Origin: Bryoerythrophyllum caledonicum
Lineage: Eukaryota > Streptophyta > Bryopsida > Pottiales > Pottiaceae
Direction: 5' to 3'
Assembly (NCBI GenBank): GCA_963971425.1
Contig: OZ020519.1
Span: forward strand, 10,928,028 to 10,992,027
DNA: 64,000 bases
A program made the position numbers and the translations under genes. Below are positions 1 through 12,581 of this stretch, piece by piece. Positions within the stretch are counted from its first letter, which is position 1, and the number at the start of each line of letters is the position of its first letter. The notes under the pieces are model-generated. The model had not been told where the DNA came from. It was given only the letters and a program-made list of their open reading frames with translations, and made no database searches.

Positions 1-399
1 CACAAGCTCAAAAAAAACTCTAGACACAAGCAATGAAGGCAAGACACAAGCAAATCAACAAAGAGAAGAGTACTTAAACCAAAAGCCTAAGGCTCCTAAA
101 GTACACAAAGGTCACTAGCTACCCTCCAAAAACTAGATCCCCAAAAGGTGGGAAACGGCATCTAGATCCTAGAATTGAGGGTTGCCTAGTCACCGCCGGA
201 TTATTGGTTAGACCGGTAAACCAGAAGACTCCGGATCTGAGACCGGTAAAACATTATCTAACAAAAGTAGGTAGCCTGATAAATCACTTCAAGTGGTAGT
301 GACCGGGTGCACAATGGGACCCCATCGACATCACTACTCTCACCCTAACGTCAATCTAACAACCTAGTAACATCCTATCAACCGATAGGATAATTTCAC

Positions 400-2638
400 A
401 ATGACATATAACATAGGCTCAACGGGAAGACTCATCTGGGAAAATGGAATTATCTCTCGGTTGATCCATAGGAGGATTGATTGGAAGATTGGGAGTATCC
501 ACGGGTACATAGTTAAGAGAATCCACCGGAAGGTTGGAAGTCTCAACCAAGAGGTCTACCGGTGGGTTGGGAATATCCACCAATATATTGGAAGCATCCA
601 CCGATACATGAGAGGTCTCCACCGGATCAACAAGCTTAGCTACCGGAGACTCAACCAAAGAATCCGTTTGTGAGAAAGAAAGATCAATCGGTTCTTTCCC
701 GAGAAGTTTGACCATGAAAGCTCGTTGCCTCTTACAGACTTTCACACCCCACTCTTTGGAGATGGAGAATCCGCTCTACTCACTGAACATTGAGTGGGTG
801 GATCATCATCTTCTGAAGAAAGAGAACTAGTATAAACAAACCTTCTCTTCTTCCGAGTTGGGCTCCGGATTTGCCTTGGTATGGTGGCACTCGTCTGTCC
901 AGCAAGTAACTTGGTCAGTGCGACCATAGTCTCTTGTGTCTTGACCTTTGTGTCAAGGTGCTTCTTTTGGGATGTCCGGAGATCCTTCTTCACTTTGGTC
1001 AACTGTTCCTAGTCCTCCCGGACTGCAGCCAAAATGTCTCCGATGTTTTCTACTCCAAACACCTTTTGGAGAGCCTTCTAAAGACTCCTTGCATCGAGAA
1101 GCTCCATCTCCATCTGTCGGATATCTCGGGTCACATTGTGGAAGAATTTGGCTTTGTTCTCCATTAGTGTGAGATTCTTGGATGGTCGGAGTGGCGGTGG
1201 TGGTTATTTCCGGTGAGACTGAGATGACCTACCCTCGTTTGACAGTGCTTGAGATGATGACGCCTCCCGTGGGATTGCCTGTAACGCCAACCGTAGCTCA
1301 GTGTGTTGATGAAAGGCCTGGGGAGCATGGTCTCGAGGAGCCATCCCTTCTCTCCAAACTCTCTTCCCTTCTCGTTCTAGGGTGTCATAATACTCATACA
1401 AGTGCATAAAGTATGGAGTCAAAAAGGTCTTGAAACATCCACCTTAATGAATTGCCCGGAGTTGAGGCAGAATTGCTCTTCCAACAAAAACTCCCAGTCC
1501 GGGAAGGAATCCTCAAAGAATGTTTGTATGTAGGTTGTAGCCAGCCGTGCTGTGATTCTTTCACGTAGGTTGGGGTGGAAGATTGGGTTTAAAAACTCAA
1601 CCACCCTCCTCAACCGGTTGTTCGTGAATTGATCACTCCGGTAGCACTTCGACACGTTGTAGAAATTTAATAACTGCTTATCCAACAACTTCCCGTTGAC
1701 CCCATGTATCCATCCCTCCTCTTGTTGAAAGGAATCCACCTCATGCCATATTTCTGTGGTTGAGGTCCAAGGATTAGCCCGGTAGACTTCCCGGGGTATC
1801 CCGAGAGGTAACAATTCTGCAGCCGCATATCCCTTTTGGAAGACCCACGATTTCTTGTATAATCCCATGCAACCCATCCGGGTGAGGTCTTCCTCCAATT
1901 CACCTCCTTGCTTTGACTCCTCCCACTTGTTAAGATCAATCTTGGAAAGCTTCAACATCGTTGGTGGAGTCATGTTGTCCGGAATGGACTAACTCCGAGA
2001 TGTGCCTGTATTTCCACCAATCACCCTATCACTTCTCACAATTTCCGATCCGGCCTGGAAAACACAAGTATACCGGGCAACCGCTGTACTTTCTCCGGAA
2101 CACTTTTCTAGATTAACGTGGATGTAGGCATCTCACGTATCTAGTAACAGGACTAACAAAACAACATCACAATTGACCACTTTAAGCAAAAAGAGTTGAC
2201 TTAGCGGAACAATCATTTTTGAAGGGGGTTTCTCAGGTGACCAGAGAGACCGGGAAAAGGATGGAAAATTTAGGCAAGACCTAGGAAGAGAGGAAAAATA
2301 GGGAAAGCATGAAATAAGACTTGCCACAAAGCCAGGATAATGGAAAACAAACGATGGGACGAAACGTGGACGCACAAGTAACAAGAACTCAAGATCTAGG
2401 ACGTATGACATCTAAGTAGTCTACCGGGAGACTTTTCCCTAGACCGGAAAGAAGGCGACCGGAATTCACCTTGTTCACATTTTTTGCCACCTCCTTTTTG
2501 TACCCGCAACCTCCTTGAAAGCGTAGTTCGGTCTCTGAGTCTTCTCGCCGCGGTTGTGAATCTCCCTGCACCACCTCCACGCCTAGAAATTTCCACCTTG
2601 TTATGTCTAAAACCTCCTCCACCACAATCTTCCATCAA
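400..2638 (-). pseudogene. Unrecognised TE-like coding remains, minus strand
   Basis: A run of minus-strand reading frames lies end to end, the best being 1419-1973 (184 aa, rich in W, F and basic residues, beginning MTPPTMLKLSK). It is followed by 1204-1422, a Ser/Lys-rich segment at 742-1002 and a segment at 419-745 with repeated VD-x-x-N-x-PVD words. The order and composition suggest one former multi-domain protein, now broken in a few places. I do not recognise a domain. The isolated position and repeat-rich surroundings make a mobile-element origin more likely than a host gene. An extra 5' frame (2396-2638, Arg/Gly-rich) may or may not belong. Confidence 0.35.
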
Positions 2639-2694
2639 CCCTAGGTGATTGCAACTTCCAAATCCTAGGCGATTGCAACTCTCTTTCCACCTTC

Positions 2695-2696
<2 letters not shown>

Positions 2697-2726
<30 letters not shown>

Positions 2727-2747
2727 CTTCTTCTTCTTCTTCTTCTT
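2697..2747. repeat. (TTC)n microsatellite
   Basis: About 17 uninterrupted TTC units. It gives poly-Leu on the plus strand and poly-Glu on the minus strand, so ORFs running through it are not credible genes. Confidence 0.95.
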
Positions 2748-2749
2748 TA

Positions 2750-4160
2750 TGATCCTCGTGCTCTTCGTCTTCGTCTGGACCCTCTTCGTGCTCACGGTCT
2801 GGATCCTCGTGCTCTTCGTCGATACCCAGGTTGGTACCCTCCAGTACCCTATGTGCGGTTGGTACCCGATATTTGCTGGTTATCAACCGGTGTTTTTTTT
2901 AAATAAATATTTTTCTATTTTCTTTTCTATTCTTTTTTCTTTTTCTTTTCTTTTCTCTTTCATATGAAATCAAAATCTTAATCTTTCAAAATAAGAATTT
3001 AAGTTTTCTACAACAAATAAAGTAGAAAGAAAATCTAAACAACTAAACTAAAAAGAAACACTAATAAATAGTCTATCTATTTGATGAAGACTTTGACTAG
3101 CTAAATTAGTATTAAGTGGTGATTTGGACTTTTGTCCCGGAGATCCTTCTCGGGCATTCATTTTAGGTTTTATGGGCATAACCTTGGTGGTTTTAAGGCC
3201 CGGTTATATCACCACTATAACACTAACTAATTAGTTAAGCATTCACCTACTTTCACTAATTATTATACAACCTACTTCTACGTATTATTAACTACTTTGC
3301 CGGTTATCTAAGCTAAAAATCACAATTTTAGCTAATTTTTTTTGTAGGGGCAACCAAGTGGGAGTTTCAGACTTCCACAGGTTATCTAGCGCCAACACTC
3401 ATCATCCAGTGAGCCAACACTCGACATCCAATGTGCACATACTCGTCATCCAGTTTCATTGCGACATTCGGGCTTCAAGCAGTTAGCAACCACATCCAGC
3501 CATATACTCTTACCCGTCAAAACGTGCCATCCAGTGGTTTTCTTGTCATTTGCGCCAATACTCATCACAACATTATTCTTTGTAGTCTTCTTGTCATCCA
3601 ATGTATAGTCTGTCATCCAACTAACAGTTTGTCATTCAATCGTTATAAAGCCTCCACGAGAAATACGGTCAATAGTCAACGTGCAGTCAATCCGAAATAA
3701 ACGAGTAGTAGTCAAACTGCACTCAGCCCGCCATGCCATCCAAGCCCGCCTTATCCTTTGCATCCAACGAATCAGGACCCGCCCAACCAACTGGCCCCGT
3801 CCACACATGTAAGCATTTTAGAGATGAATATATATCATCCTCAGTTACATAGCCTAGTAGAAATTTGAGATGCTAATAACAACTTTCATTCCTACAGGGA
3901 TGGGACTTATCCCAATCGAACGCCGTCCGCGCACTTTGCAGCAAATCTCTACATCCATACATGCTAGAACGTTGTCGCTTGGATGGTGGACGAGACCCTC
4001 CATGGCAATCGGGGCTTGTATGGCAAAGCTATGAACGCGTTTCCATATCATTTCATAGCACAACGTCCCACCAACCTCGTCCAAGCAGTACGCTACTAGG
4101 CACTTTGGGATACTTTATTAACTCAAGTATCTTCCAATCCGACTACAACCATTTCATTTA
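2750..4160. other. Intergenic, no gene seen
   Basis: AT-rich sequence with pyrimidine runs near 2900-2960. Irregular short repeats of words such as CATCCAGT and CATCCAAT occur at about 3400-3760. No domain, TIR pair or RNA gene is evident. Confidence 0.6.
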
Positions 4161-5110
4161 GGCGGAATAATTTTGGCAAGAGAAAATGGGTGCTCACCAA
4201 TGCAAAGACCGGACAAGGGCCAAAGACATCAGAATAAGTCCGGTGGCTCCACCCAAGACTCCTCCAATCATTCAAGGTCTACAAAAATCCTGAGGTAAAA
4301 TTTTCTTCCGCTCTCCTCATATGGATATGTCATTTTAAGGACGTTAACAATATAGATTTATTATCACAACGGGGCCGTTTAACTCGTAGTCAAAAAAAGA
4401 ATCCAAATTATGATTAATACCGCTTATCATTTGGAACTTTTACAACGAGGATATCAATTGTAAATATTCGATGAGAATATCATCAAAAATCTAGATGAAA
4501 CACATTTTACCATTAATATGGATAACAGTAAAACTTTAGGTTTTTGTAGAGATACCAAAGTAAAATATGTGGATGTTGATGCCTAGGGAAAGGCAATAAC
4601 CATGGTTGTGAGAATCTCTGGAGGCCGTAGAGCAATTATAGAAACTCTTATGTTGATCCTTAGTAATGACAATGATAACTATCCCATTTGTGATTTGAAA
4701 GATTCCATTCCTAGAGTATGTTATTGTATGGGCCCAAAAAGATGGATGGATGGATCTATTTTTCAGCAATATTTTGAAGAACCTAGGGCATATCAACCGG
4801 ATATAGATAACCGTACAAAATACGTTTGGATAGATAATTGTTGGGCCACAGTATGACCTCTAGATTGATAGCCGTACTAGCTCAAAAAAGAATCGTATTA
4901 AAATACCTACCCCCTTGTGCCACTCACTTTTGCCAATCAGCAAATACTTTTGTAATTTTGAAAATCAAGGATGCATGGAAAAAACAATGGGAGACAAAAA
5001 ATCCCGAGCTTATGTAACAAAATGCTTGGCAAAATAACCCTTGTGGCGACAATCAATTTTCCGGAAAATTTACTAATCCGGTGTCGAGTAGCGAGAGTTT
5101 TGCTTTGGAA
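4160..5110 (+). pseudogene. Dead pogo/Tc1-mariner-type DDE transposase fragment
   Basis: Translation of 4488-5050 gives, in order, an N-L-DETHF segment (first catalytic Asp), an ISGGRRAIIE strand, a GPKRWMDGSIF block, and YVWIDNCWA (second catalytic Asp). It ends with an LPPCATHFCQSANTF block where pogo-type enzymes usually have a third Asp (pattern CQP-x-D); here that place holds Asn. There are in-frame stops after the first block and between WIDNCWA and the last block, so the gene is dead. The block order is that of the DDE_1 (pogo/jerky) group. I find no clear TIRs. Upstream 4160-4480 holds a few basic words (GKRKWVLTNAKTG) that may be the decayed DNA-binding region. Confidence 0.7.
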
Positions 5111-6680
5111 AATCACGGGGATTCTGGCTGCTGCTAGTATGATTTGAAAACAAAGGTTGTCTTTCAGTAAAACGTCGATTCTTGAACGTCGAATCTTCTT
5201 CAACCTTCTTCAAACTGGTCCACGTTGGCCTATCCTGTGGTGGTTCTAAAGGGTTAAGGGTAAGGGTAGGTGATAAGAAACCACGGCCTCGGACGGGTAA
5301 AACGGGACGGCCAAACAACGAGCTGACCGTTCGAAAGATTGGCTCCTAAACTTCAAACCCACGGTGACCAGCAATCGCGCCTCACCGGTGGGAACAACAT
5401 AAACACGACCGTGTGGGCCATTAACCCCACTTCGCCGCAACAAAGTTTACGAAGCAGAATTGAAAAACAACTAGCCTCCAAAGCCGGCTGGGAATAACAA
5501 ATAAAGACAACGAGCCTCCAAAGCCGGCTAGGAATAACAAAGCCACCAGCCCCAACATGCGAGTCTTCTTGTCTTCTTATCTTCAAATTTTCAAATCTTC
5601 TTATCTTCAAGTCTTGAAGTGTTCAAAAACACAAAAGACCTCCCAAAGTTCTGTACCACACTAGCTGCGAGCTTCAGATTGATGTCACAGATGGTTCGAG
5701 TCGCCAAATGCCAAGTGCTATAACTTTTTGGAAAGCTGGTGCAGTAAGCTAACACCCTCCAAAATCTCAGGTTATTCTAAACTACCTTCTAAAAGTTATG
5801 GGGGTTCAAAGTTTGTGCCTTCTTATGTCGATGGCAGCAAACCCTCTCCAACTTCGGCGGCTATAACTTCTATACTACGATTTTAAATGAGTCGTATATT
5901 AGCTTCATAGAAAGTTAATTTAATAAGCTACAACTCCCCTAAATTTCACTTTAAACTAATCTACTCACTAAAAGTTGTGTAAGCTTAAAACTCACGCCTC
6001 CCCACCTCCAAGACGGCAGAACTCTCCTCTACTTAGATGGCTATAACTTTTTCATAGCGCATCTAAATGAGTCGAGTGATAGCTTCTTAAAAAGCTAATA
6101 CAATGAGGTATGCTTCTTAAAATTTCAAGTCCGAATACAAAGTATCGAAGCCGTGGTGAAGGCCCGAAGTTGTTGCTCCTCTAATTGGGTAGCGGCCAAC
6201 TACTCCTCACTCAATCTCTCATAACTTTTGCGTTTGAACTCCAAATTGAACAAAAACGCCGCTCAAAGAAGCGCAACTTCACAAGGAACAACTTCACAAA
6301 CTTTCATAACATTCTCATGAAAAACAAGTACACACCGCCCGATCTCCTTCTCGGGAATTTTCTCACAACCCTCCCTACACACCAAAAACACACACCAAGA
6401 AGAAAAGAGAGTCGCCCCCCCTTATCCTTCCACATCAGCCCATGTCTAAGCCACATGGGCATCTAAAGCCTATTGGTTAACCTCCAAAAGCACTCTAAAG
6501 TCTACCAAGATAAGATAGGAAAGAAACCCCAACCATTGGGCTTCAAAAGGTGAAGTTCCAAAAGAATTCTAAGACGGTCAAACCTTTTCTTAGTTTCTTT
6601 TCTTTTTCTTTCTTGGATCTTAATCTAACATAAACATAAACACATAACAAACTCCTATATTAACAACTGAATGGATTCTA
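5110..6680. other. Repeat-derived intergenic sequence
   Basis: No gene recognised. A 27-bp word (CCTCCAAAGCCGGCT and following) is duplicated at about 5475 and 5514. Three diverged copies of a block of about 170-200 bp containing GCTATAACTT and an AAAGCTAA-like word follow one another at about 5695, 5865 and 6045. Texture and GC content suggest an old mobile-element segment of unknown class. Confidence 0.45.
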
Positions 6681-6687
6681 CCTTTAT

Positions 6688-7128
6688 CTAACCGAATAAA
6701 AACTCTAGAATTTGACGGAGCACCGCAGAAACATAACCCGCTCTCCGTTCATCGCTTAAATAGGTCAGCGGCCCTCGAAGCCAAAGACGGTGGCCCATCT
6801 CATTAGAAAAGCGACTCACCATTTGGCCTTCATTGATATTTTCAAAACACCCTTCAAACACCATCTGACGGCCACCCGTCAATGAAGTTTCAGCCTCCAA
6901 TACAATCACTAGAGCTCTCGCATCCGGTTGTAGATTCACAAATGCAAATTGCCGCAGACTTGGATCTGGACGTGGTTGAACACGACGCTCGGAAGGCCCC
7001 GCTTCATCTCGCATTCGCCGTCTGGAAGTTGATGGCTGAGAAGATTGAAACGGATCCTCCGGTAATTGCGATAACGACAACTCCCACTCATCTGGGTCTT
7101 GAGAATCCATACTATCAACTCTAAGCAA
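6688..7128 (-). CDS. Hypothetical 146-aa protein
   Basis: An open frame of 146 codons with biased composition: an acidic N-terminus, a Ser/Arg-rich linker (residues about 30-60), then a segment of mixed hydrophobic and charged residues that looks foldable (LVIVLEAETSLTGGRQMVF). I do not recognise a family. Its GC content exceeds that of the flanks, which favours real or formerly real coding sequence, but it sits among repeats and may be a TE accessory ORF. No introns or promoter could be identified. Confidence 0.35.
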   Translation of the reverse strand: MLRVDSMDSQDPDEWELSLSQLPEDPFQSSQPSTSRRRMRDEAGPSERRVQPRPDPSLRQFAFVNLQPDARALVIVLEAETSLTGGRQMVFEGCFENINEGQMVSRFSNEMGHRLWLRGPLTYLSDERRAGYVSAVLRQILEFLFG

Positions 7129-7349
7129 TCCAAGCTATTGGCTTGAAGCAAAACATGTGAGGCAAAGAAACTATCTTCCTTTTTATATCTCTCAGTAACT
7201 TCTTTAAGAAGCTTGCCTTCACTGAATTAATCAAATAGCCATAAATAATTCTATTTAAACTAAAAATAGCCCGCATCAAAAGATCTGGCTGAAAGACAAG
7301 GTCGCGACATTGTACAGTCCCTCAACAGTTGTATAAAGCCGCCTTAAGT

Positions 7350-7440
7350 CCACTAATGGTCGCCAAGTTGCGGACTTGGTTGGCTGTCAAGGTCCGTTGA
7401 TTGTTGCCTGCCGGTTCCGGGTTCGAGCTTTATCAAACTC
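7350..7440 (+). repeat. Possible tRNA-derived SINE head
   Basis: GGTCGCCAAGTTGCGGACTT followed about 50 bp later by CCGGGTTCGAGC resembles the A and B boxes of a pol III promoter. No cloverleaf closes and no A-rich tail or target duplication is clear. This is a weak call. Confidence 0.2.
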
Positions 7441-7531
7441 GTTGAATGGCCTGGATAGTTGCAACTTGGTTCTTGCTAGTAAAAGCAGGAAATAAGCAGC
7501 CAACCGGCCACCTACGCTTCCCTGAACTACA

Positions 7532-7912
7532 GTGACAAGATGCAGGCTTCCAAGTTATACTAACAAGCTCCGGTTATCCCCCATTGAACCAAACCGTGGA
7601 TTTCTCCACGACCCCAACCTTTTGTATCTTTCTCCTCATATTCTATCCGATGTCCAAGGCAACATCTTTAATATTTTCACACAATATATTAATTTACAAC
7701 ACGACACGGGTAAAAGGTTTTTTCTTCAATTAGAGGCCAATTCAATTAAAGATGTTAATTGCTTAGTGGATTGCGATAATATGACTTGTGCTAGAAAATC
7801 CATGATTAGATGCGGTTTAGCTTTAGAGTTAGATGGCACGTGGAATACTAATCAATTATTTCCACATCTTCAAGATATTATAACAAACACCATCAATATT
7901 TTCAAGGTTTAG
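7532..7912 (+). CDS. Unrecognised 126-aa ORF, probably TE-derived
   Basis: Open frame with globular-looking composition (for example VDCDNMTCARKSMI and a C-terminal amphipathic segment). It lies just upstream of the LINE on the same strand and may be a decayed upstream part of that element, but I cannot match it to an endonuclease or ORF1 motif. Confidence 0.25.
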   Translation: MTRCRLPSYTNKLRLSPIEPNRGFLHDPNLLYLSPHILSDVQGNIFNIFTQYINLQHDTGKRFFLQLEANSIKDVNCLVDCDNMTCARKSMIRCGLALELDGTWNTNQLFPHLQDIITNTINIFKV

Positions 7913-7989
7913 AAGTACCAAATTTGCCGTAGGTAAATTAATGTATATTTCTTATTTTTCTTATAATAAGCTTACAATTTTTATTTTTT

Positions 7990-8220
7990 GGTATATTTGT
8001 ATAATTTTATTGTATATTTAATGTATAATGTATACTTGATGTATATTTGATGTATGTTAATGTATATTTGATTGTATGTTTGATGGATATTTAATGTGTG
8101 TTTGATGTGTATTTGATGTATATTTATTGTATATCTAATGAATACATAATGAATATTTAATGAATATTTAATGTAAATTTGATGTAAATTTATGTATTTA
8201 ATAAAGCTTTAATGACATTT
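7990..8220. repeat. AT-rich minisatellite
   Basis: Irregular tandem repeats of about 12-14 bp based on TGTATATTTGATG fill this stretch, grading into TGAATATTTAATG variants at the right. Confidence 0.7.
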
Positions 8221-8239
8221 TAATGAACTGGTTAACAAT

Positions 8240-8777
8240 TTGAATTATTAAAAACAATCCACAATGGTTTGCTGACCCCATTTGCCAAGAAGTACAAAAC
8301 CTACAACATACTCAAATTTCACCTACTCAACCTTCTTCCATACCACCTGATGGATGGTTATATTATTTAATTGCATTAATTGCAAAAAAAGCCAACAATC
8401 AAGCTGGTAAAATAACCACCAAACATACCAAAGAAAATGTCAAAAAATCATCTCCAAATACAAACAATTATATGAAACTAGCCCAAAGAAAATGAATAGA
8501 AGAGTCTTCAAAAACAGTGAATCTCTGTCGCTAGATTGTGCACCAACCAACATTACAATATCTTTACTAACCCTGAAGTCATTGCAAACGAGATTTATAA
8601 TCAACAAACAAAAATAATAGACCTACCGTACCTACATGCAACTATTCACTTGACCACCCACCTATATGTACATGTGGAGTGAAACAATATCCATGGCATG
8701 ACCTTGACGGCTTCATCGTAGATAAACTTGGTGAACCACAATCCTACTACACAGTTATTTTAATCGAACCACATACA
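8240..8777 (+). mobile_element. LINE, piece 1 (linker before reverse transcriptase)
   Basis: Plus-strand translation gives PQWFADPICQEVQ, then TNPEVIANEIYNQQ, then HSYFNRTTY. The last segment runs directly, across the hAT insertion, into DSCLKNLENNKAPRPD of piece 2. This is the region ahead of the RT domain of a non-LTR retrotransposon. Several stops show it is dead. The 5' end of the element is not identified. Confidence 0.65.
8770..8777. repeat. 8-bp target duplication of hAT-like element (left)
   Basis: CACATACA here and TACATACG at 14020-14027 agree at six of eight positions, the two differences being transitions. Removing the element and one copy rejoins the LINE reading frame (RTTY/DSCLKN). 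Confidence 0.65.
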
Positions 8778-8986
8778 TAGGATTGTCATAATAAATTGAT
8801 AAGGGTTGTCGGACGGGACGAGCGGACAAGTGAACCAGACCAAACTGCCGTTTGGTCCGGATTGCTTTTATTTTGTATGCGTTGCTTACGTAATGGCCTA
8901 GATCTCGTGGAATTCAATGTAGTGAGACTACCAGACGTGTGTGAACAGTCATTTTCATCAGAGAGGTTAGCCCCTCCTTCCGGGCC

Positions 8987-9265
8987 TCAATCCAACACCC
9001 CATCCCTCACTTCATTTGGAGTGGATTGGCTTGAACTCGTGGCAAAAGTTGCTCTTGATGGACCAATCGAAAGTGAATCCCCTTCATACATGTCCATGGG
9101 ACTCATTTGTTGCATGACTATGTTTGCACAATTGACAAATCTATGTTGCAGTGGTCCAAGTAGGCTACGACAAATTGACCTCTCTAACTTATCGCCGTAT
9201 CCAAAGTGCGCAAAAGCGTGCTCACATTTGTAGCTAAATGTCCCATTGCAAAAAATACAACTCAT
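8987..9265 (-). pseudogene. BED/C2H2-like zinc-finger fragment of the hAT-like element
   Basis: The 92-aa frame begins MSCIFCNGTFSYKCEHAFAH, giving C-x2-C-x9-H-x3-H. It continues with a GPLQHRFVNCANIVMQQMS segment and a Ser-rich tail. BED fingers form the N-terminus of many hAT transposases and bind the element ends, which fits the TIR and 8-bp duplication here. Only this N-terminal part is visible and nothing like the RNase-H-fold core follows it. An alternative is an unrelated C2H2 finger. Confidence 0.4.
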
Positions 9266-9649
9266 TTTACTTCCATTCTCCGAATAAATGTACTACGGTT
9301 CCCATTCTTTTGTTTGCTTTTGTTGACTTCCCATTGCATTCATGGATGATTGCAAACGCTTTCCTCCTTCGTCTCAGTGCAAAAAAAGGAGGATGTTCTA
9401 TAGGACAGGGTGACGGTAATAATAGTTAGCGCTACTCTACCGCTTGAACTGATTTTGCCATCATCTCAACAACAAACTAGAGCCGTCTGCCACCCAATTA
9501 GACTTACAAGGAGCTCAAAATGAATTGAAGTCCAAGATATAGAGTCCAAGGTGACAAACGTAGAGAATTGTGGCCCTCCGTGCTACATTTATACATAGAG
9601 TAAGTAGGGGCCGGGACTGATGAGGAATGGGTCGGGACGTCACTGGAGG

Positions 9650-10100
9650 GCGTTGACGCTACAACACCTTGCTCTAAGATTCTACCATCGGCCAGGGCGG
9701 AGACGTAGGGCGCGGACGCAGGGCGCAAGACAGTAAGAGTGGAAGAACACTTATGGAGAAGGTTGAATGAGAGTTGTCAAGGCGCGGACATCGAGGCACA
9801 GGGCAAGGATGTAGGGCCAGGACGTATGGCACAGACGCATGGCGCGGAATGCTGGTAGTGAAAAACACTCATGGAAAAGGTTGAATAAGGATTTTCAGTG
9901 CGCGGACGTCGGGATGTAGGACGTGGGCCACTGGGAGTGGAAAAACACATATGGGGAAGGTTGTATGAGGGTCGTCAAGGCGCGTTTGTTGAGGCGCACA
10001 TGTCAGGGAACGGGCGGGATCGCAAGGCGCGGGACGTTGGGAGTGGAAAAACACTCATGGAGAAGGTTGTGAGGGCACAAACGTCAAGGCACGAACGTTG
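9650..10100. repeat. Subterminal repeats of the hAT-like element
   Basis: Four diverged units, 80-108 bp apart, each end in GTGGAAAAACACTCATGG plus an AAGGTTG word (about 9749, 9857, 9937, 10042), with several GCGCGGACGT words between them. They are far richer in GC and CpG than the element's interior. Confidence 0.7.
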
Positions 10101-10108
10101 ACGCATTG

Positions 10109-10972
10109 GCAATTTTACACCAAAAACACTTCAAAATTGTTGTTTCTAGTGCAATGAGTAAATAAAGAAAAAAAAATTTATTCCCAATTCAACCATAGAA
10201 TCTCATTTAATACTCAATAAATGACATATTCACAAAATTTCATCAACCTTAACCACGAATTGGAATATTATGATGTTTGAAGTAAAAAAAATGGTTCATT
10301 TTGATCCCTGCATTGAGTGAATTAGTAGACTTTGACTCACTTGGGCTCAAATATTTGCATTACACAAGGTCTAAATTTTATATCCTTATGTTGATTATGA
10401 TATCAACTCTTTGTACACTAATTTTTACAAGCAGAGAAGGGGTGTAACATATTCAAAAATATTGCGCAAGGAGTGAAGGTTCAAAAAGTGCCAATTCATG
10501 TTTAATTTTTTGGGAACAAAATGTGTTTTAGAATGATAATCTGAATGGATAATAAGAAGGTTTACATCACTTTTTATTATAGAAAAAGTAAAAATTGGAA
10601 AATATAAAGATCTCAAAGTCTTATGTGGAAAAGAAGAAGTTTTTTTGGTTCCTTGCCCAATAATGTGTGGCAATGTTTGAAAATCTTTGTGTGGCAATGT
10701 TTGAAAATCTTTAGTAAAAAAAAATTAAATGCATTTTTTCCACTAAAGACAAGAAATGTTTTCTGACAATATGAAAGGAAATAATATTATTTGCTAGTGT
10801 TGAAAGTCTAAAAAAATTATAAGTCCAATTAGAAATAAATTGTAATCGTACGTACATATTGTCTTCTTGCATCTGTGCACAAAATTTCAAGAATTGCAAA
10901 TATAAATTGCAACCATGGGAACGTGCCTGAGATTTGCAAACACCCACCTTGGGACCTTTTTTCATTTAGGTG
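10109..10972. mobile_element. Family P copy inside the hAT-like element
   Basis: Starts at GGCAATTTTACACCAAAAAC, lacking the outermost bases, and ends with a decayed CATTTAGGTG. It shares the family's interior (AAGAAGTTTTTTTGGTACC-type motif, GTGGCAATGTTTGAAAATC). No coding capacity. Confidence 0.7.
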
Positions 10973-12060
10973 TTAAAGGAACATTGTGTCTCCTTTCTTG
11001 TGGCCGGACTTCTCATTTTTAACTGCTAAACACTTAAACTGCTAAACACTCTTACAATTTCATTAAGCTACCCTATACGCCTATAGGCCCATGTAAGTCA
11101 CTAAAAATGAATCTAATGTTAACAAGGAAAATAGGAAGAGAAATGAAAAGTTTCAAATAAAAATTTAAAACTCGCACTTTTTTGAAAACAAGGAATAAAA
11201 TGGGAGCAATCAAAAAAGTTGTAAAAATATCTTTTCTATGAAGATAAAATAAAGGGAATGTTAAATGTTCCAATTAAAACATGAAGAAATTTACTTTCCT
11301 ATTTATTATGTAGAAAAAATAGAAATAGTACAGAGAAGGTTTTAAATTCTTTTTATTTTGGAAAGTAATTAAATATGAACAAAAAAAAATTCTTTATTTA
11401 ATCTAAGTAGAAATAAAAAGAAGAAAAAGGTTAAAATTTGTGTTTTTATATTACATCCATCCGGCCCTAGAGCCACAATAAAGCCGCCTTTAGTTTTGCT
11501 TCATGTATAGTCAACTAGTCAAAGATTTTAAAATATTTCATCTACCAAAGAGGTTTGGTTTCAAATTTTTTTAATTTCAAATCCAAATAAATCATCTTTG
11601 GTGCATAAAAGACTATTGAAGAATGCTTGATTTACTTGATTATTGCTAATTTACTTTACTTCCTTACGTTGTGTGGTCACTTTTAGAGTAAGGGAGTCTC
11701 CCAATTCGACAATTTACTTAAAATGCCATTCCAACTCATGTTGAGGTGAATTAACAACAAGTGGTTATTGTGAAAAAAAACATTTGACTATAACTAAAAT
11801 TGTCTTTATACCTTCATATATTCATATGTATAAATTCTTGTGAAATGAGTAGATCCATAAATCACACATGTAATATTGGGCAAAAGAATTTGAAATGTGA
11901 ATATGTATTTCATATGCGTCATGTAATACAAAATTGAAAAAGTACATGATATGGTTATCAAGACACCATCTAAATATTCATGCGTGTGTCTCTAGTTTTT
12001 AGTAGTGAGGAAAAATTTCTATAAGCCTTTATAATGCTAAGTGCTATAGTCTTTTCAAAA
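10973..12060. other. AT-rich interior of the hAT-like element
   Basis: Very AT-rich sequence without recognisable coding or repeat structure. It separates the family-P insertion from the RING gene. Confidence 0.5.
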
Positions 12061-12096
12061 AAATTACTTTGCTAACTACAACACTCAAAATTACAC

Positions 12097-12321
12097 TTAG
12101 TCAATATTCATTGGGCTATCTGCAGTGCTACTTGGACCTGCCTTGTTGTCATGTGTCCTTGCTTGCATGGGGAGGTCTTTGTCCAAGCCTAGACAAAGTC
12201 TATAAGCTGTTGATTGAGTTTTCCTTGCTACTCCATCTTCCTCCAATACGACCCTCAAGATTTGTGATTGCATGAGGTGGTCAAGACCTTCCTGTGTTCT
12301 CGGACTGTGTTGTTCAAGCAA
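12097..12321 (-). CDS. Possible last exon of the RING-H2 gene in the hAT-like element
   Basis: A 74-aa frame (MLEQHSPRTQEGLDHLMQSQ start, acidic Ser/Pro-rich end) lies downstream of the RING exon on the same strand. It could be a C-terminal exon, but no splice sites could be assigned with confidence. Confidence 0.25.
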   Translation of the reverse strand: MLEQHSPRTQEGLDHLMQSQILRVVLEEDGVARKTQSTAYRLCLGLDKDLPMQARTHDNKAGPSSTADSPMNID

Positions 12322-12581
12322 GAAGTTTATCCCCTCGTTTCACAAAATTTCTCTCCACTCCAATTCCAATAATTGCCTGAGTTCTATAGGGTCACACATG
12401 TTAACATCGTCCACAATACGAGCTCCCTTGTCGTCAGTGGTACAGACTCTATTAACGCCCCACAATCATTGTCTTGGATAGAGTCCGAATTGGAAGTTCT
12501 CTCCGACCTCGTTCCAATGTCCATTGAAGCATTGGTAGAATTTTTTTTGTCGCTCTTGACTGAACTTGTCCTTTATGAGGA

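Noticed and set aside
2649-2906. Poly-Leu and poly-Glu ORFs
   Set aside because: Produced by the (TTC)n microsatellite.
5640-5720. B-box-like GGTTCGAGTCG near 5694
   Set aside because: No matching A box or cloverleaf upstream.
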